Of a stretch of DNA of 64,000 bases, positions 1 through 11,084 are shown in pieces. The stretch is from Sporosarcina thermotolerans (GTDB lineage: Bacteria > Bacillota > Bacilli > Bacillales_A > Planococcaceae): positions 995,001 through 1,059,000 of the forward strand of contig NZ_CP125968.1 of NCBI RefSeq assembly GCF_030067815.1. Reading direction: 5' to 3'. Under the pieces are notes generated by a model. It was not told the origin of the DNA. It made no database searches and saw only the letters and a program-made list of their open reading frames with translations. Numbering within the stretch: the first letter of the stretch is position 1; each line of letters begins with the position of its first letter. Both the position numbers and the translations under genes were made by a program.

Positions 1-74
1 AACCCCAATACTTTCAGTAACATCTTATTTTCGGTACACTAACTATAATAAAGTGGAGATGAAAGGAAATTACT

Positions 75-529
75 ATGACTATAGAATTTGATGTTCATTC
101 CCAAGAGGAAACTGAACAAATTGCTAAGAAATTAGCGGGATTGCTTTCACCTCCAGACGTCATAACGTTGGAAGGTGATCTGGGTGCCGGTAAAACGACT
201 TTCACGAAAGCGTTGGCAAAGGGATTAGGCATCACTCGGACCGTAAACAGCCCCACTTTTACAATCCTCAAACAGTATGAAGGAGAGGATTTCCTTTTCA
301 ATCATCTTGATGTCTATCGTTTGGCGGATAGTGATGAGGATCTCGGTTGGGATGAACTATTTTACGGGGATGCAATCTCAGTCGTAGAATGGGCGCATTT
401 GATAGAAGATGATCTTCCAAGTGAGCGACTCGAAATCCAGTTACAACATACCGGGATACTTCAAGAAAGCTTTTGTTCGTCCCTAAAGGTAGACGTTATG
501 AAAAGATTTGTGAGGCGATGACAGTATGA
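75..529 (+). CDS. tsaE: tRNA threonylcarbamoyladenosine biosynthesis ATPase TsaE (C-terminal frameshift)
   Basis: ATPase partner of TsaB and TsaD in cytoplasmic t6A formation on ANN-decoding tRNAs. The P-loop GDLGAGKT lies at residues 34-41, followed by HLDVYRL (77-83) and VVEWA (103-107), all typical of TsaE. As written the frame stops at 521 with an atypical tail. Adding one G to the GGG at 453-455 gives a normal ending (KGRRYEKIC) and a stop at 527-529, which overlaps the tsaB ATG as ATGA. That overlap is normal for this operon and supports the correction. A TATAAT sits at 44-49 and an AAAGGAA ribosome site just before the ATG. First gene of tsaE-tsaB-rimI-tsaD. Confidence 0.95.
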
Positions 530-1236
530 TATGGTTAGGAATAGATACAGCTAATACACCTTTGTCTGTCGCAATCGTGAAAGACGGGGCGATTTTAGCT
601 GAGGTGAATTCTTCGATGGCGGTCAATCATTCTTTACGTGCGATGCCGGTTATTGAAGAATTATTTGAGACCGTGCAATTGAAACCGAAAGATATTGATG
701 CGATTGCAGTTTCTGAAGGACCGGGATCGTATACAGGTGTCCGAATTGGGGTGACGATTGCGAAGACGTTGGCATGGACGTTGAAAAAACCTCTTGTAGG
801 TGTTTCAAGCCTTAAAACATTGGCGGCTAACGCTATTTATTTTAATGGCCTTATTTGCCCGGTTGTGGACGCAAGAAGGAATAATGTGTATGCGGGCGTT
901 TATGAAAATATCGATGGTGCGCTTGTCGCAATTCACGAAGATCGTCACCTTGGAATTGAAGCTTTGCTCGATTCGTTAGGTGAATTAGACTGTCCCGTTT
1001 TGTTCATCGGTAAGGACGTTGGCATGTATGAAGAGCTGATTACGAACAGATTGAAGGAGAATTCGGTGATTGCTCCTTTTCCAATGAACCTGCCACGTGC
1101 GTCGTCGTTGATTTACATAGCGCAGCAATCTGGACATGAAGAGAATACACATGCATTTACACCGGAATACCGCAGGATTGCTGAGGCAGAAGCAAATTGG
1201 TTGATGCAGCAAACGAAGGAAAAAGGCAGTGAGTAA
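526..1236 (+). CDS. tsaB: tRNA threonylcarbamoyladenosine biosynthesis protein TsaB
   Basis: Inactive ASKHA-fold paralogue of TsaD that scaffolds the TsaB-TsaD-TsaE complex making t6A37. The N-terminus begins with the GIDTAN phosphate-1-like loop, and residues 65-75 carry the signature GPGSYTGVRIG. The length of 236 residues is normal for the long Firmicute form. The start overlaps the frame-corrected tsaE stop by four bases and the stop overlaps rimI by eight, so translation is coupled. Intact. Confidence 0.96.
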   Translation: MIWLGIDTANTPLSVAIVKDGAILAEVNSSMAVNHSLRAMPVIEELFETVQLKPKDIDAIAVSEGPGSYTGVRIGVTIAKTLAWTLKKPLVGVSSLKTLAANAIYFNGLICPVVDARRNNVYAGVYENIDGALVAIHEDRHLGIEALLDSLGELDCPVLFIGKDVGMYEELITNRLKENSVIAPFPMNLPRASSLIYIAQQSGHEENTHAFTPEYRRIAEAEANWLMQQTKEKGSE

Positions 1237-1687
1237 TGTGACAAATGGAATCCAATATCGAAAAATGACCGTTGACGACATTCCGGCTGTTGTCAAAATC
1301 GAGCATGAGGCGTTTACGACTCCGTGGTCGCATGAGATTTTTGAACATGAGATGTTAGGGAATGATTATGCCCATTATATTGTCGCGGTTCAAGATGACG
1401 AGGTCATTGGACATTGTGGTATGTGGGTTGTACTCGATGAATGTCATATTACAAATGTTGCTGTCAGGAAGCGTTTGAGAGGCCAGGGAATCGGTGAGGC
1501 ATTGATGCGCAAGGCGATTGAGCTGTGTAAGGTGAATGAGGTGAGGTTGATGACGCTTGAGGTGCGAGTGTCGAACCATACAGCACAAAACCTGTATAGG
1601 AAGTTAGGCTTCCAGGATGGCGGTATACGGAAAAACTATTATACGGACGACCATGAAGATGCGCTCGTCATGTGGGTGGAATTTTAA
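1229..1687 (+). CDS. rimI: ribosomal protein S18-alanine N-acetyltransferase RimI
   Basis: GNAT-family acetyltransferase that acetylates the N-terminal alanine of ribosomal protein S18. The acetyl-CoA loop is GQGIGEA (about residues 85-91), preceded by the beta-4 NVAVR strand and followed by [18 protein letters not shown], a strong RimI signature. The start is GTG, eight bases inside the end of tsaB, with AAGGA upstream. The stop TAA shares one base with the ATG of tsaD (TAATG). RimI between tsaB and tsaD is the usual Bacillales order. Intact, 152 residues. Confidence 0.95.
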   Translation: MSNVTNGIQYRKMTVDDIPAVVKIEHEAFTTPWSHEIFEHEMLGNDYAHYIVAVQDDEVIGHCGMWVVLDECHITNVAVRKRLRGQGIGEALMRKAIELCKVNEVRLMTLEVRVSNHTAQNLYRKLGFQDGGIRKNYYTDDHEDALVMWVEF

Positions 1688-2708
1688 TGGATAAAGATAT
1701 TTATATATTAGGTATTGAAACGAGCTGTGATGAAACGGCGGCTTCTGTCATTAAGAATGGCCATGAAATTATATCAAATATTGTCGCTTCACAGATCCAA
1801 AGTCAGCAACGATTCGGTGGAGTTGTACCCGAAATTGCTTCGCGACACCATGTCGAACAAATCACGCTTGTTATTGAAGGAGCATTGTTGGCAGCGAATC
1901 TTGAGCCGGCTGATTTGGATGCTGTTGCTGTGACGGAGGGTCCGGGACTTGTCGGTGCGCTTTTGATCGGCATTAATGCGGCGAAGGCTTTTGCGTTTGC
2001 GAATGGATTGCCGATTATTGGTGTCCACCATATTGCTGGGCATATTTACGCCAATCAATTAATGCAGCCAATGGAGTTTCCGCTCCTTGCGCTCATCGTT
2101 TCAGGAGGCCATACAGAGCTTGTATTGATGGAAGGGCATGGGTCCTTTAAATTGATCGGGAGACGCGTGATGATGCCGCAGGAGAAGCTTACGACAAGGT
2201 GGCTCGCGTACTCGGCTTGCCGTATCCCGGCGGGCCTGCGATTGATAAGCTCGCGCTTGAAAGCGATGATGCGGTTGAATTCCCAAGGGCTTGGCTTGAG
2301 CGGGAATCATATGATTTCAGCTTCAGTGGTTTAAAATCGGCAGTTATCAATTATAAGCATAATCTTGAGCAAAAAGGTGGTACAATCGTGCCATCTCATG
2401 TGGCTGCTGGTTTTCAGCAAAGTGTTGTCGAAGTTCTAACAGCAAAAACATTGAAGGCCGCGAAAGAATATAATGTGAAGCAAGTGATCGCGGCGGGTGG
2501 AGTTGCAGCGAATAAAGGGCTGCGTGCTTCGCTCGAAATGACCTTTGAAAAAGAGGGAATTCATTTTTATGTCCCCCCTATCTCTCTATGTACGGATAAT
2601 GCAGCGATGATTGCTGCAGCTGGAACTGCAATGTTCATGGATGGAAAACGTGGAAATATGGAAATGAACGGGCGCCCGGGTATGCCTCTTGCATCTTGGA
2701 GCAAATAA
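1687..2708 (+). CDS. tsaD: tRNA N6-threonylcarbamoyladenosine transferase TsaD (frameshifted)
   Basis: Catalytic subunit that transfers the threonylcarbamoyl group to A37. The N-terminal part has [12 protein letters not shown], the ASRHH segment and the metal-binding HHIAGH (residues 114-119). The C-terminal part continues with [17 protein letters not shown] and ends LASWSK. The two parts are in different frames: ATG 1687 reads to a break at 2158-2160, and the other half is open to 2708. Adding one G to that GGG restores [20 protein letters not shown], the normal family sequence. The gene is essential in most bacteria, so a real null allele is unlikely. Last gene of the operon; a terminator follows at once. 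Confidence 0.94.
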
Positions 2709-2713
2709 GTGAT

Positions 2714-2746
2714 GGAAATCGTCGAGTCTTGACGATTTCCGTTTTT
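2714..2746 (+). terminator. intrinsic terminator after tsaD
   Basis: Perfect 10-bp stem GGAAATCGTC/GACGATTTCC with a 7-nt loop, followed by GTTTTT. It ends the t6A operon and separates it from the DnaA-box region. Confidence 0.9.
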
Positions 2747-2792
2747 ATTTGGCCTTTAAATGGATTCTTTTGTCAAGAGGGAACGTTCGTAC

Positions 2793-2962
2793 TTATGCAC
2801 ATTTGTTAGTAAGTTGTGGATAATTATTCGACAATTGTGTATTAGCCGTCCAGGTTTTGGATAACTATGTGGGTAAAACAAGTTTTAATTGTGGACAACG
2901 TGGATAACTATGTGAATATCCTATAGTATCAATGTTTATGATGTGAATAAGATTGTGGAAAA
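2793..2962. promoter_or_regulatory. cluster of DnaA boxes between tsaD and ydiF
   Basis: One perfect DnaA box (TGTGGATAA, reverse of TTATCCACA, 2815-2823) and seven single-mismatch boxes lie within 170 bp: 2793-2801 (forward), 2856-2864, 2868-2876, 2890-2898, 2899-2907, 2942-2950 and 2954-2962 (all reverse). B. subtilis has oriC-proximal DnaA-box clusters that titrate DnaA, and from memory one of them lies between gcp (tsaD) and ydiF, the same place as here. The region has no gene; it sits between two convergent transcripts. Confidence 0.8.
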
Positions 2963-3030
2963 GGAAATTCACGTTTGTCGAAAACATAAAAATGCTGTCG
3001 AATCGGCGCCATACCTTTCGACAGCATTTA

Positions 3031-4963
3031 TTATGCTTGTAAATGTAAATTCTCCAACTCTTCTTGGAGGACCAACCATTCTTCTGATTGCTCATCATGC
3101 TTCATTTGCAATGAATCGATCTGCTCTTGAAGTTCCATTAGTTTAATATGGTCATCAGCGAATTCGGGCCGCAAGAGCTCCTCCTGCAAACCTGCTATCT
3201 CTTCATCCATTTTAGCTAATGTAGTTTCAATTTCGGCAATTGCCCTTGTCAGTCGGCGTTCTTGCCTTTTGAACTCTTTGTCATCTTCGTTGCGCTTGTT
3301 TTTCGTTTGGATCTTTTGTTGTGACGAAGACTCCTCCGCCTTTAACTCGGCAATCTCTGTTTTCTTCTCGATGAAATAATCGTAATCGCCAAGATACTCC
3401 GTAACACCAGTTTTAGCGACATCGATAACCTTCGTCGCAATCCGGTTGATGAAGTAACGGTCATGCGAAACAAAAAGGATTGTTCCTGGAAAGTCATCCA
3501 ATGCATTCTCCAGTACTTCTTTGCTATCGAGGTCAAGATGGTTTGTCGGTTCGTCAAGGATAAGCGTATTCGATTTTTGGAGCATAAGCTTCGCTAATGA
3601 AAGGCGCGCTTTTCCCCACCGGATAACGATGTCACTGGTTTTTCGACATCTTCCCCTGTAAAGAGGAAGCGTCCTAACACAGTGCGGACATCCTTTTCAT
3701 TCATCATCGGCCACTCGTCCCAAAGCTCCTAGAACTGTCCCGTACCGATGATCGTCGCCTGGTTTTGATCATAATATCCGAACTGGACATTCGTGCCATA
3801 GCGGATTGTCCCATCTAATGGTTCCTGCATTTTCACAATCGTCTTAAGTAATGTCGATTTACCGATCCCATTCGGACCTAATATGGCGATGCGGTCGCCT
3901 TTGTAGGCATGCATATTAATGTTTTCGGAAACAGGTTTGTCATTGTAGCCGACTGCGATATTTTCAAGTTTCAGCACATCATTCCCACTTGGCCTTTCGA
4001 TTGAGAATGAAAAGCTTGCGGACCGTTCATCCCCGTCAGGCGAATCCATCCATTCGGTCCGTTCAAGGAGCTTCCGTCGGCTTTTCGCCATTTTAGAAGT
4101 GGACGCACGAGCGATATTCCGTTGAATGAACTCTTCAAGTTTTGCTTTCTCGCTGGATTCACGTTCATACAGTTTCTTATCGCGCTCGTAGTTCTTTGCT
4201 TTTTCATCCAAATACGCACTATAGTTTCCGACATACTTCGTCACTTTCCGTCTAGACACTTCATACGTGATCGTCACGATCTGGTCGAGGAAGTATCGGT
4301 CATGCGAAACGATTAGAATCGCTCCTTCATAAGAGACGAGATATTTTTCAAGCCAGCCAAGCGTCTCGATATCTAAATGGTTCGTTGGCTCGTCCAATAT
4401 GAGGAGGTCCGGTTTGCTTAGCAGCATCTTTGCGAGAGCTAAGCGTGTTTTTTGCCCGCCCGAAAGAAGATTGACTTTTTTCTCGTAGTCATCTGGATAA
4501 AACCGCATGCCGTGCAGGACGGAACGCATGTCAGATTCATATTGATACCCTCCCGAATCCTTGAATTCGATTTGGAGAGCGTCATACTCCTTCATGACTC
4601 GTTCGTATTCTTCAGTATTCCCGTATACAGCGGATCCGCCATTTGTGCTTCAAGCCTACGGAGTTTTTGCTCCATTGATAGCATTGGTTCGAAAACGGTC
4701 ATCATTTCTGCCCAAACTGTACGGGAAGAGTCGATGCCTGCGTGTTGTTCAAGATACCCTATCTGCACGTCCTTTGGCATGATAATGTCGCCGGAATCCG
4801 CCGTCATCTCTCGCGCAATAATTTTAAGCAATGTGGATTTACCTGCTCCGTTGCGGCCGACGAGCGCGACTCTGTCACGATGTTGTACTTCGAGTCGCAC
4901 GTTTTCCAATATATCAGTTCCTGAAAAGGATTTAGTTAGTCCGTTCACTTGTAAAACAATCAT
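3031..4963 (-). CDS. ydiF: ABC-F family ATPase, YdiF type (multiply broken)
   Basis: Soluble tandem-ABC protein of the ABC-F family, which acts on ribosomes rather than in transport. No membrane segments are seen. First ATPase: GRNGAGKST, then GGQKTRLALAK and LILDEPTNHLD. Second: GPNGIGKST and LILDEPTNHLDLD, with a charged coiled-coil C-terminus (about the last 90 residues) as in YdiF/Uup. The total span codes about 644 residues, the family length. Three reading pieces (4963-4592, 4595-3729, 3585-3031) are separated by a frameshift near 4600, an in-frame TAG at about 3731 and a one-A deletion near 3615 (GEKAR context). The position between tsaD and rex matches ydiF of B. subtilis. Confidence 0.88.
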
Positions 4964-5137
4964 TCAGCACACCTCTATTCATACATTAAGTTTAATCGAA
5001 TGAAGAGACGCGCGCAATGGTCGGCTTTACATCAATCATTTTCTGCTGTACGATAGAAATTGTTCGGACTAATTCAGGAAAGTCCTAATTTAAATGTGTG
5101 AAATCCCGACTTAATTCAATGGGGCAGGAGGTAGGAA

Positions 5138-5785
5138 ATGTCTGAAGTAACTCCAAGAATTCCGCAGGCGACATCGAAACGCCTTCCTTTATATTATAGA
5201 TTCCTAAAAGGCTTCTCGAATGCTGGTAAACGTGTTTCTTCTAGTGAATTGAGCGAAGTGATGAAAATTGATGCCGCTACGATTCGCCGGGATTTTTCCC
5301 ATTTCGGTGCGCTTGGAAGAAAAGGGTATGGCTATGATGTAGATGACCTGCTTCATTTCTTCCGTCAGACGCTTGATCAGGATGAAGAGACAGACGTCGC
5401 ATTAATCGGCGTCGGCGGTTTAGGGAGTGCATTTCTGAAATACAACTTCCAGAAAACCCATAATACGCGGATTGTAATAGCGTTCGACCCAAAAGCATCG
5501 AAGGAAGGTAGAATCGTCAGTAACATCCCTGTATATCATCCGGATATGATGGAAGAGAAGTTACAAGAGATGGGCATTAACATCGTAATTCTAACTGTTC
5601 CAGCAAACGTAGCCCAAGATACAGCGGATCGTCTCGCCGAAATAGAAGTGAAAGGGATATTAAACTTCACACCGGCTCGTCTGACAGTGCCAGATTGGAT
5701 GCGTGTACATACGATTGATTTATCTGCAGAGTTGCAGACATTGATTTATTTTATAAAAAATGACGTAAAAGATTCACAATTATAA
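5138..5785 (+). CDS. rex: redox-sensing transcriptional repressor Rex
   Basis: Dimeric repressor that binds DNA when the NADH/NAD+ ratio is low and represses fermentation and anaerobic genes. Residues 1-75 form a winged helix ([14 protein letters not shown] at 47-60 is the recognition region). A Rossmann NADH domain follows with [10 protein letters not shown] (91-100), ending in a swapped C-terminal helix. 215 residues, the normal size, intact. Start chosen at ATG 5138 behind GGCAGGAGG. Candidate Rex operators are found in this same window at 31151-31168 and 31331-31348. Confidence 0.97.
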   Translation: MSEVTPRIPQATSKRLPLYYRFLKGFSNAGKRVSSSELSEVMKIDAATIRRDFSHFGALGRKGYGYDVDDLLHFFRQTLDQDEETDVALIGVGGLGSAFLKYNFQKTHNTRIVIAFDPKASKEGRIVSNIPVYHPDMMEEKLQEMGINIVILTVPANVAQDTADRLAEIEVKGILNFTPARLTVPDWMRVHTIDLSAELQTLIYFIKNDVKDSQL

Positions 5786-5853
5786 ACGGCTTGTCAATAG
5801 TAATACAAGCTGTTTTCATGTAAAATAGACAACAGACGAAGGAGGTGTCCGAA

Positions 5854-6048
5854 ATGGCTCCAGGTATAGGCAGTTTAATTATAATTGCAATTATTGCTTT
5901 GTTAGTTTTTGGACCGAAGAAGTTGCCTGAAATCGGTAAAGCGTTTGGCTCTTCATTACGTGAATTCAAGAATGCAACCAAGGGACTTGCTTCGGATGAT
6001 GAAGATACAGTAAAGAAAGTTGAAGATAAGAAAAACGACGTGCAGTAA
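5854..6048 (+). CDS. tatA: twin-arginine translocase subunit TatA (first copy)
   Basis: Pore-forming subunit of the Tat system, which exports folded proteins. A short N-terminal membrane helix (GIGSLIIIAIIALLVF) is followed by the FGPKKLPEIGKAFG hinge and amphipathic helix, then a charged tail. 64 residues. ATG 5854 is preferred over an upstream GTG at 5845 because the GGAGG at 5841-5845 is correctly spaced for the ATG. It lies directly before tatC in the position of tatAy in B. subtilis. A second pair exists at 10.8-11.8 kb. Confidence 0.93.
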   Translation: MAPGIGSLIIIAIIALLVFGPKKLPEIGKAFGSSLREFKNATKGLASDDEDTVKKVEDKKNDVQ

Positions 6049-6065
6049 GTAAGGATGTCTGTCCT

Positions 6066-6858
6066 ATGAAAGAGAAAAATTTAACTGTCATTGAGCATAT
6101 AGAAGAAATTAGAAAACGGCTGATAGTAATCGTCGTTTTCTTTGTTATTGCGGTAATTGGTAGCTTTTTCGCCGCTAAACCAGTTATTGAGTTTTTACTG
6201 AATGAGGGAGGATATGATGAGTTCCACATTCAATGTTGTCGATCCAATCGTCATTTACTTGAAAGTCATCATCTTCCTTGCGGTCGTCATTATTTCACCG
6301 ATCATCATGTACCAGTTCTGGTCGTTCGTATCGCCAGGCCTTCAGGAAACTGAGCGGAAAGTGACTTTAAGCTATATCCCGTTTGCATTCATCCTGTTTA
6401 TAGTCGGAATAGGATTCTCGTATTTTATCCTCGTCCCATTCGTTATGAATTTCATGATGGATTTATCGGGGGAATTGGGAATAACGCAAACAGTAGGTAT
6501 CAATCAATATTTCACATTCCTATTCCAGATTTTGATTCCGTTTGGGGTCATCTTCCAATTGCCAATCGTTCTCTTATTTTTATCAAGACTTGGTATATTG
6601 GATCCTGCGAAGTTAGTGAAAATCAGGAAATATTCATATTTTGTTCTATTTGTAGTTGCGGCGTTCATCACACCGCCTGATATTATGTCCCATTTGTTAG
6701 TGACCGTCCCGTTGTTCATCCTTTACGAAATCAGCATCGTTATCTGCCGAGTCGGGTATCGAAAGTTCTTGAAGGCGGAAGAGAAGCGGAAGCTTGAGGA
6801 GATAAAGGCGGAGCAACAGCGGCAAATTGATGAAGTGATGGGGAATTTGGAGAAATAA
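6066..6858 (+). CDS. tatC: twin-arginine translocase subunit TatC (first copy, frameshifted)
   Basis: Six-helix receptor for twin-arginine signal peptides. The N-terminus has the family signature IEHIEEIRKRL, and the second part contains FVSPGLQETERK, FVMNFM and FITPPDIMSH, all diagnostic of TatC. The frame changes at about 6224: removing one C from the CC at 6224-6225 joins EGGYDEF to TFNVVDP, as in homologues. The corrected length is about 264 residues. Forms an operon with tatA (17-bp gap) and ends at a strong terminator. Confidence 0.93.
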
Positions 6859-6864
6859 ATCGGC

Positions 6865-6907
6865 AAGCCCTTTTTTCGGATAAGTATTCCGGAAAAAGGG
6901 CTTTTTT
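6865..6907 (+). terminator. intrinsic terminator after tatC
   Basis: Stem AAGCCCTTTTTT / GAAAAAGGGCTT around a CCGG-containing loop, followed by TTTTTT. Confidence 0.88.
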
Positions 6908-7010
6908 GTAATGAAATCAGATGTCAATTTCTGTATGATAAAAGAAGTAGCGTACTGAAGAGGGCATGCTCTTACATAGTATATACCATTGAAAAGGGGG
7001 AAGATGTTGT

Positions 7011-7643
7011 ATGAATCCGTTGTTATCCATATGGAATCAGCCGACAAAGACTTTGGAGTACTTGCTTGAGAAGAAGTCGGTCGGGTATGGGGTTTTTATT
7101 TTACTATTAGGTTCAATCAGTACCGGTTCGATTGCCTTGGCACCGACCGGTTGGTTTAGTGGCTTGCCAGCGTATTTAATCGTTATATTTTCAATTATAC
7201 TGACATTCTCTGGTGCTTTGTTAGGTTGGGTGATTATGGCTGCGCTGTATACATGGATTGGAAAATGGCTTGGAGGAACAGGAAAGTTTTCTGAAATGAT
7301 CCATGTCACGCCAGCGTCAACAATTCTGACTATCTATCTTGCTCCGATGAATTATCTTATTCTTGCTATATATGGTTCTCGACTATTCGAAGTACCTACG
7401 GAGAATTTTGGTGTTACCAATCTGCCGCTTGGCGTATATTTCTTGATGAACATCGTCATGATTGGCGTTGGGATTTACGGTATAGTAATCATGAGTAAAG
7501 GTATTGGCCTTGTCCATAAATTCTCTGCATTGCGTGGATTCGGCGTTGTTGCAATTCTTATGGGTATTGGCATAGTGTTCGCGATAATCTTTTCAATAGT
7601 TATTGGCATTCTCCTATTTTCGTTGTTTACGACGATTGGATGA
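7011..7643 (+). CDS. Yip1-like integral membrane protein
   Basis: A 210-residue protein with five or six hydrophobic segments and almost no polar domain. It starts MNPLLSIWNQPTKTLEYLLE, the typical N-terminus of bacterial Yip1-domain (PF04893) proteins. A GGTGKF loop joins segments 2 and 3. Function unknown in the family. The start has GGGGGAAG upstream. It lies between tatC and the convergent ydiL in the place of ydiK, but I cannot show homology to YdiK. Confidence 0.72.
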   Translation: MNPLLSIWNQPTKTLEYLLEKKSVGYGVFILLLGSISTGSIALAPTGWFSGLPAYLIVIFSIILTFSGALLGWVIMAALYTWIGKWLGGTGKFSEMIHVTPASTILTIYLAPMNYLILAIYGSRLFEVPTENFGVTNLPLGVYFLMNIVMIGVGIYGIVIMSKGIGLVHKFSALRGFGVVAILMGIGIVFAIIFSIVIGILLFSLFTTIG

Positions 7644-7647
7644 ACTG

Positions 7648-7680
7648 AAAAACGACTTCCCAATGTGGGAAGTCGTTTTT
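7648..7680. terminator. bidirectional terminator between Yip1-like gene and ydiL
   Basis: Stem AAAAACGACTTCCCA / TGGGAAGTCGTTTTT with a 3-nt loop. It has A-run and T-run on both sides and serves both convergent genes. Confidence 0.92.
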
Positions 7681-7685
7681 CGGTT

Positions 7686-8423
7686 TCATTGCAACAAGAA
7701 GATGAATGCTTGCTTGATACTCTCAGGCTGTTTGAAGACTTCAGGATTTAACTGGACAATGACGGCGAAGCTGTTCATTAACAGATGCGAAATCATCGGC
7801 GCTAAAATGCTTTTCGTATGGTAATAAAGGAAAGCGAACACGAGTCCCGGAATCATATAGAGAATTGTATGATTGAGCTCGCCATGGACGACCGAGAAAA
7901 GGAATGCGCTGATAAGGGCGGCGACCCAGAAATTTGTTTTCGTATAAATGCCTCCGAACAAAATTCGTCTGAATACAATCTCCTCAAACAACGGTGCGAA
8001 AATGACGATTGAAACAATAACAATCGGCGACATTCTCGCAACCTCCCCTAAGAGGGCAGTGTTATCGGAGCCAGGCATGACGCCAAATGCCATCTCGATG
8101 ATGGCAGCGATCATTTGGCCAGCCATCGCCATGAACAATCCAAGGACCCCCCAAAGAATTGTCTTTCCAATAGAAGCTTTTTTTCCTGTCTTAAAGATAT
8201 CCCAGAACTTTTTATTCCGTGTCGTCATGAATAAAATAAAAGGTGCCGCAATGATGTTCACGATAAAAAGACCCCATGCGAAGCCGTAAAATTTAGCGTC
8301 CGCTTCCTCCATGCCTGATGTATGGTGGAAATAATTGATCATCCCTTTAGCAACAGGGACACTTGCAAATTGCATCGCAATGTAGATTGCGATGATCCAT
8401 ATGTAGATTTTCCAGTATTTCAT
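7686..8423 (-). CDS. ydiL: CPBP-family intramembrane metalloprotease (YdiL-like)
   Basis: Multi-pass membrane protein with the three CPBP (CAAX protease and bacteriocin-processing, PF02517) motifs: EEIVFRR at residues 147-153, FSVVHGELNH (His at 180) and HLLMNS (His at 213). 245 residues, intact. It is convergent with the Yip1-like gene and divergent from groES, exactly as ydiL is placed in B. subtilis. Substrate unknown. Confidence 0.88.
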   Translation of the reverse strand: MKYWKIYIWIIAIYIAMQFASVPVAKGMINYFHHTSGMEEADAKFYGFAWGLFIVNIIAAPFILFMTTRNKKFWDIFKTGKKASIGKTILWGVLGLFMAMAGQMIAAIIEMAFGVMPGSDNTALLGEVARMSPIVIVSIVIFAPLFEEIVFRRILFGGIYTKTNFWVAALISAFLFSVVHGELNHTILYMIPGLVFAFLYYHTKSILAPMISHLLMNSFAVIVQLNPEVFKQPESIKQAFIFLLQ

Positions 8424-8503
8424 AGTACAACGCCCTTTCTCTTAGTGTTCATTTTAGCGTTTTAAAAGAAGTTTAGCAAAGAGAAAAGAAGCGAGTATTT
8501 TGC

Positions 8504-8532
8504 TTGCAATTTTTGGGCAACTTTATTATGAT
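8504..8532 (+). promoter_or_regulatory. sigma-A promoter of groESL
   Basis: TTGCAA (8504-8509), 17-bp spacer, TATGAT (8527-8532). It lies directly before the CIRCE element, so repressor binding would block initiation. Confidence 0.85.
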
Positions 8533-8542
8533 ATTAAATGTA

Positions 8543-8569
8543 TTAGCACTCATGCTTACTGAGTGCTAA
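8543..8569. promoter_or_regulatory. CIRCE operator (HrcA binding site)
   Basis: Perfect TTAGCACTC (8543-8551), 9-nt spacer, GAGTGCTAA (8561-8569). This is the exact consensus for the heat-shock repressor HrcA, placed between the promoter and groES. Confidence 0.98.
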
Positions 8570-8602
8570 AAAGAAAAGATAATGCTGAGGAGGTTGTTTC
8601 AC

Positions 8603-8887
8603 TTGTTGAAACCATTAGGTGACCGTATCGTAATCGAACTGATCGAAGCAGAAGAAAAAACGTCAAGTGGTATCGTACTACCGGATTCTGCAAAAGAGAA
8701 ACCGCAAGAGGGTAAAGTTGTTGCGGCAGGTACTGGACGAGTTCTTGAAAACGGCCAGCGTGTTGACTTGGAAGTAAAAGAAGGCGACCGCATCATCTTC
8801 TCAAAATATGCTGGTACTGAAGTTAAATATGAAGGAAATGAATATTTGATCCTGCGTGAAAGCGACGTTCTTGCCGTTATCGGTTAA
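8603..8887 (+). CDS. groES: co-chaperonin GroES
   Basis: 10-kDa lid of the GroEL chamber. Contains [23 protein letters not shown] at the N-terminus (mobile loop around residues 17-30) and ends SDVLAVIG. 94 residues. The start is TTG at 8603, nine bases after GGAGG; this gives the conserved MLKPLGDR start. The ATG at 8582 is rejected because it lies before the ribosome site and adds unconserved residues. Regulated by CIRCE/HrcA. Intact. Confidence 0.97.
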   Translation: MLKPLGDRIVIELIEAEEKTSSGIVLPDSAKEKPQEGKVVAAGTGRVLENGQRVDLEVKEGDRIIFSKYAGTEVKYEGNEYLILRESDVLAVIG

Positions 8888-8937
8888 TTAAACGCGCTTA
8901 TATAAAGACAACATACAAAATAGGAGGGTATTCATAA

Positions 8938-10563
<1,626 letters not shown>

Positions 10564-10571
10564 TTAAGAAA

Positions 10572-10613
10572 AGCTCCAGCGGCTAATGATCCAAGGGGAT
10601 AGCCGCTGGAGCT
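10572..10613 (+). terminator. hairpin after groEL
   Basis: 13-bp perfect stem AGCTCCAGCGGCT / AGCCGCTGGAGCT with a 16-nt loop. It lacks a T-run; the following hairpin probably completes termination. Confidence 0.7.
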
Positions 10614-10631
10614 AGACATACAACGTAACAA

Positions 10632-10677
10632 AAAGAAGCTCCTCACAAGTCATTAGACTTGTGAGGAGCTTCTTTTT
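10632..10677 (+). terminator. intrinsic terminator, dispersed hairpin copy 1
   Basis: Stem AAGAAGCTCCTCACAAGTC / GACTTGTGAGGAGCTTCTT with a CATTA loop and a six-T tail. Nearly the same hairpin recurs at 22366-22411 after the nucleoside transporter. Confidence 0.9.
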
Positions 10678-10698
10678 TGGACCACATTCAAATAAAAT

Positions 10699-10740
10699 TA
10701 AACAGCCAATCGCCGGATCAATACCGACAACTGGCTGTTT
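10699..10740 (-). terminator. probable terminator of the second tat operon
   Basis: Stem AAACAGCCA / TGGCTGTTT; read on the minus strand it is followed by a T-rich tract. Loop is long (about 21 nt), so strength is uncertain. Confidence 0.55.
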
Positions 10741-10798
10741 CATCAGGTGTTTATTAACTGACTCAAAAAAGGTGGTTCATACCAATCAACAACGGTTT

Positions 10799-11005
10799 TT
10801 ATGAAACCTTCTTCTTATCTGTTGATTCTTTTTCGTCTATTTTAAATTCATCTGCAACGTCGTCAACAATATCTTTTGTTGAGTTTTTGAATTCTTTTAA
10901 CGTTTGTCCAACAGCTTTTCCTAACTGTGGTAATTTAGACGGTCCGAAAATAATTAAAGCGATAACGAGAATGATGATTAATCCTGGTACACCAATACTT
11001 GGCAT
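10799..11005 (-). CDS. tatA: twin-arginine translocase subunit TatA (second copy)
   Basis: 68-residue TatA-type protein: short N-terminal membrane helix ([13 protein letters not shown]), [14 protein letters not shown] hinge, amphipathic helix with EFKNSTKD, and an acidic-basic tail. Distinct in sequence from the copy at 5854. Forms a pair with the tatC copy upstream (11085-11840). The pair is divergent from a Tat-signal gene at 12667, suggesting a dedicated export pathway, by analogy with tatAd-tatCd next to phoD in B. subtilis. Confidence 0.93.
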   Translation of the reverse strand: MPSIGVPGLIIILVIALIIFGPSKLPQLGKAVGQTLKEFKNSTKDIVDDVADEFKIDEKESTDKKKVS

Positions 11006-11084
11006 GGTTGTTCCTCCTTAGAATTGACTTACTTATGAAGTTTGTATCACTATAACACTTCTGATAAAACGACGCATTGTAAAC

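Noticed and set aside
4452..5003. 183-residue plus-strand frame over ydiF
   Set aside because: Antisense to conserved ABC-F sequence; no independent support.
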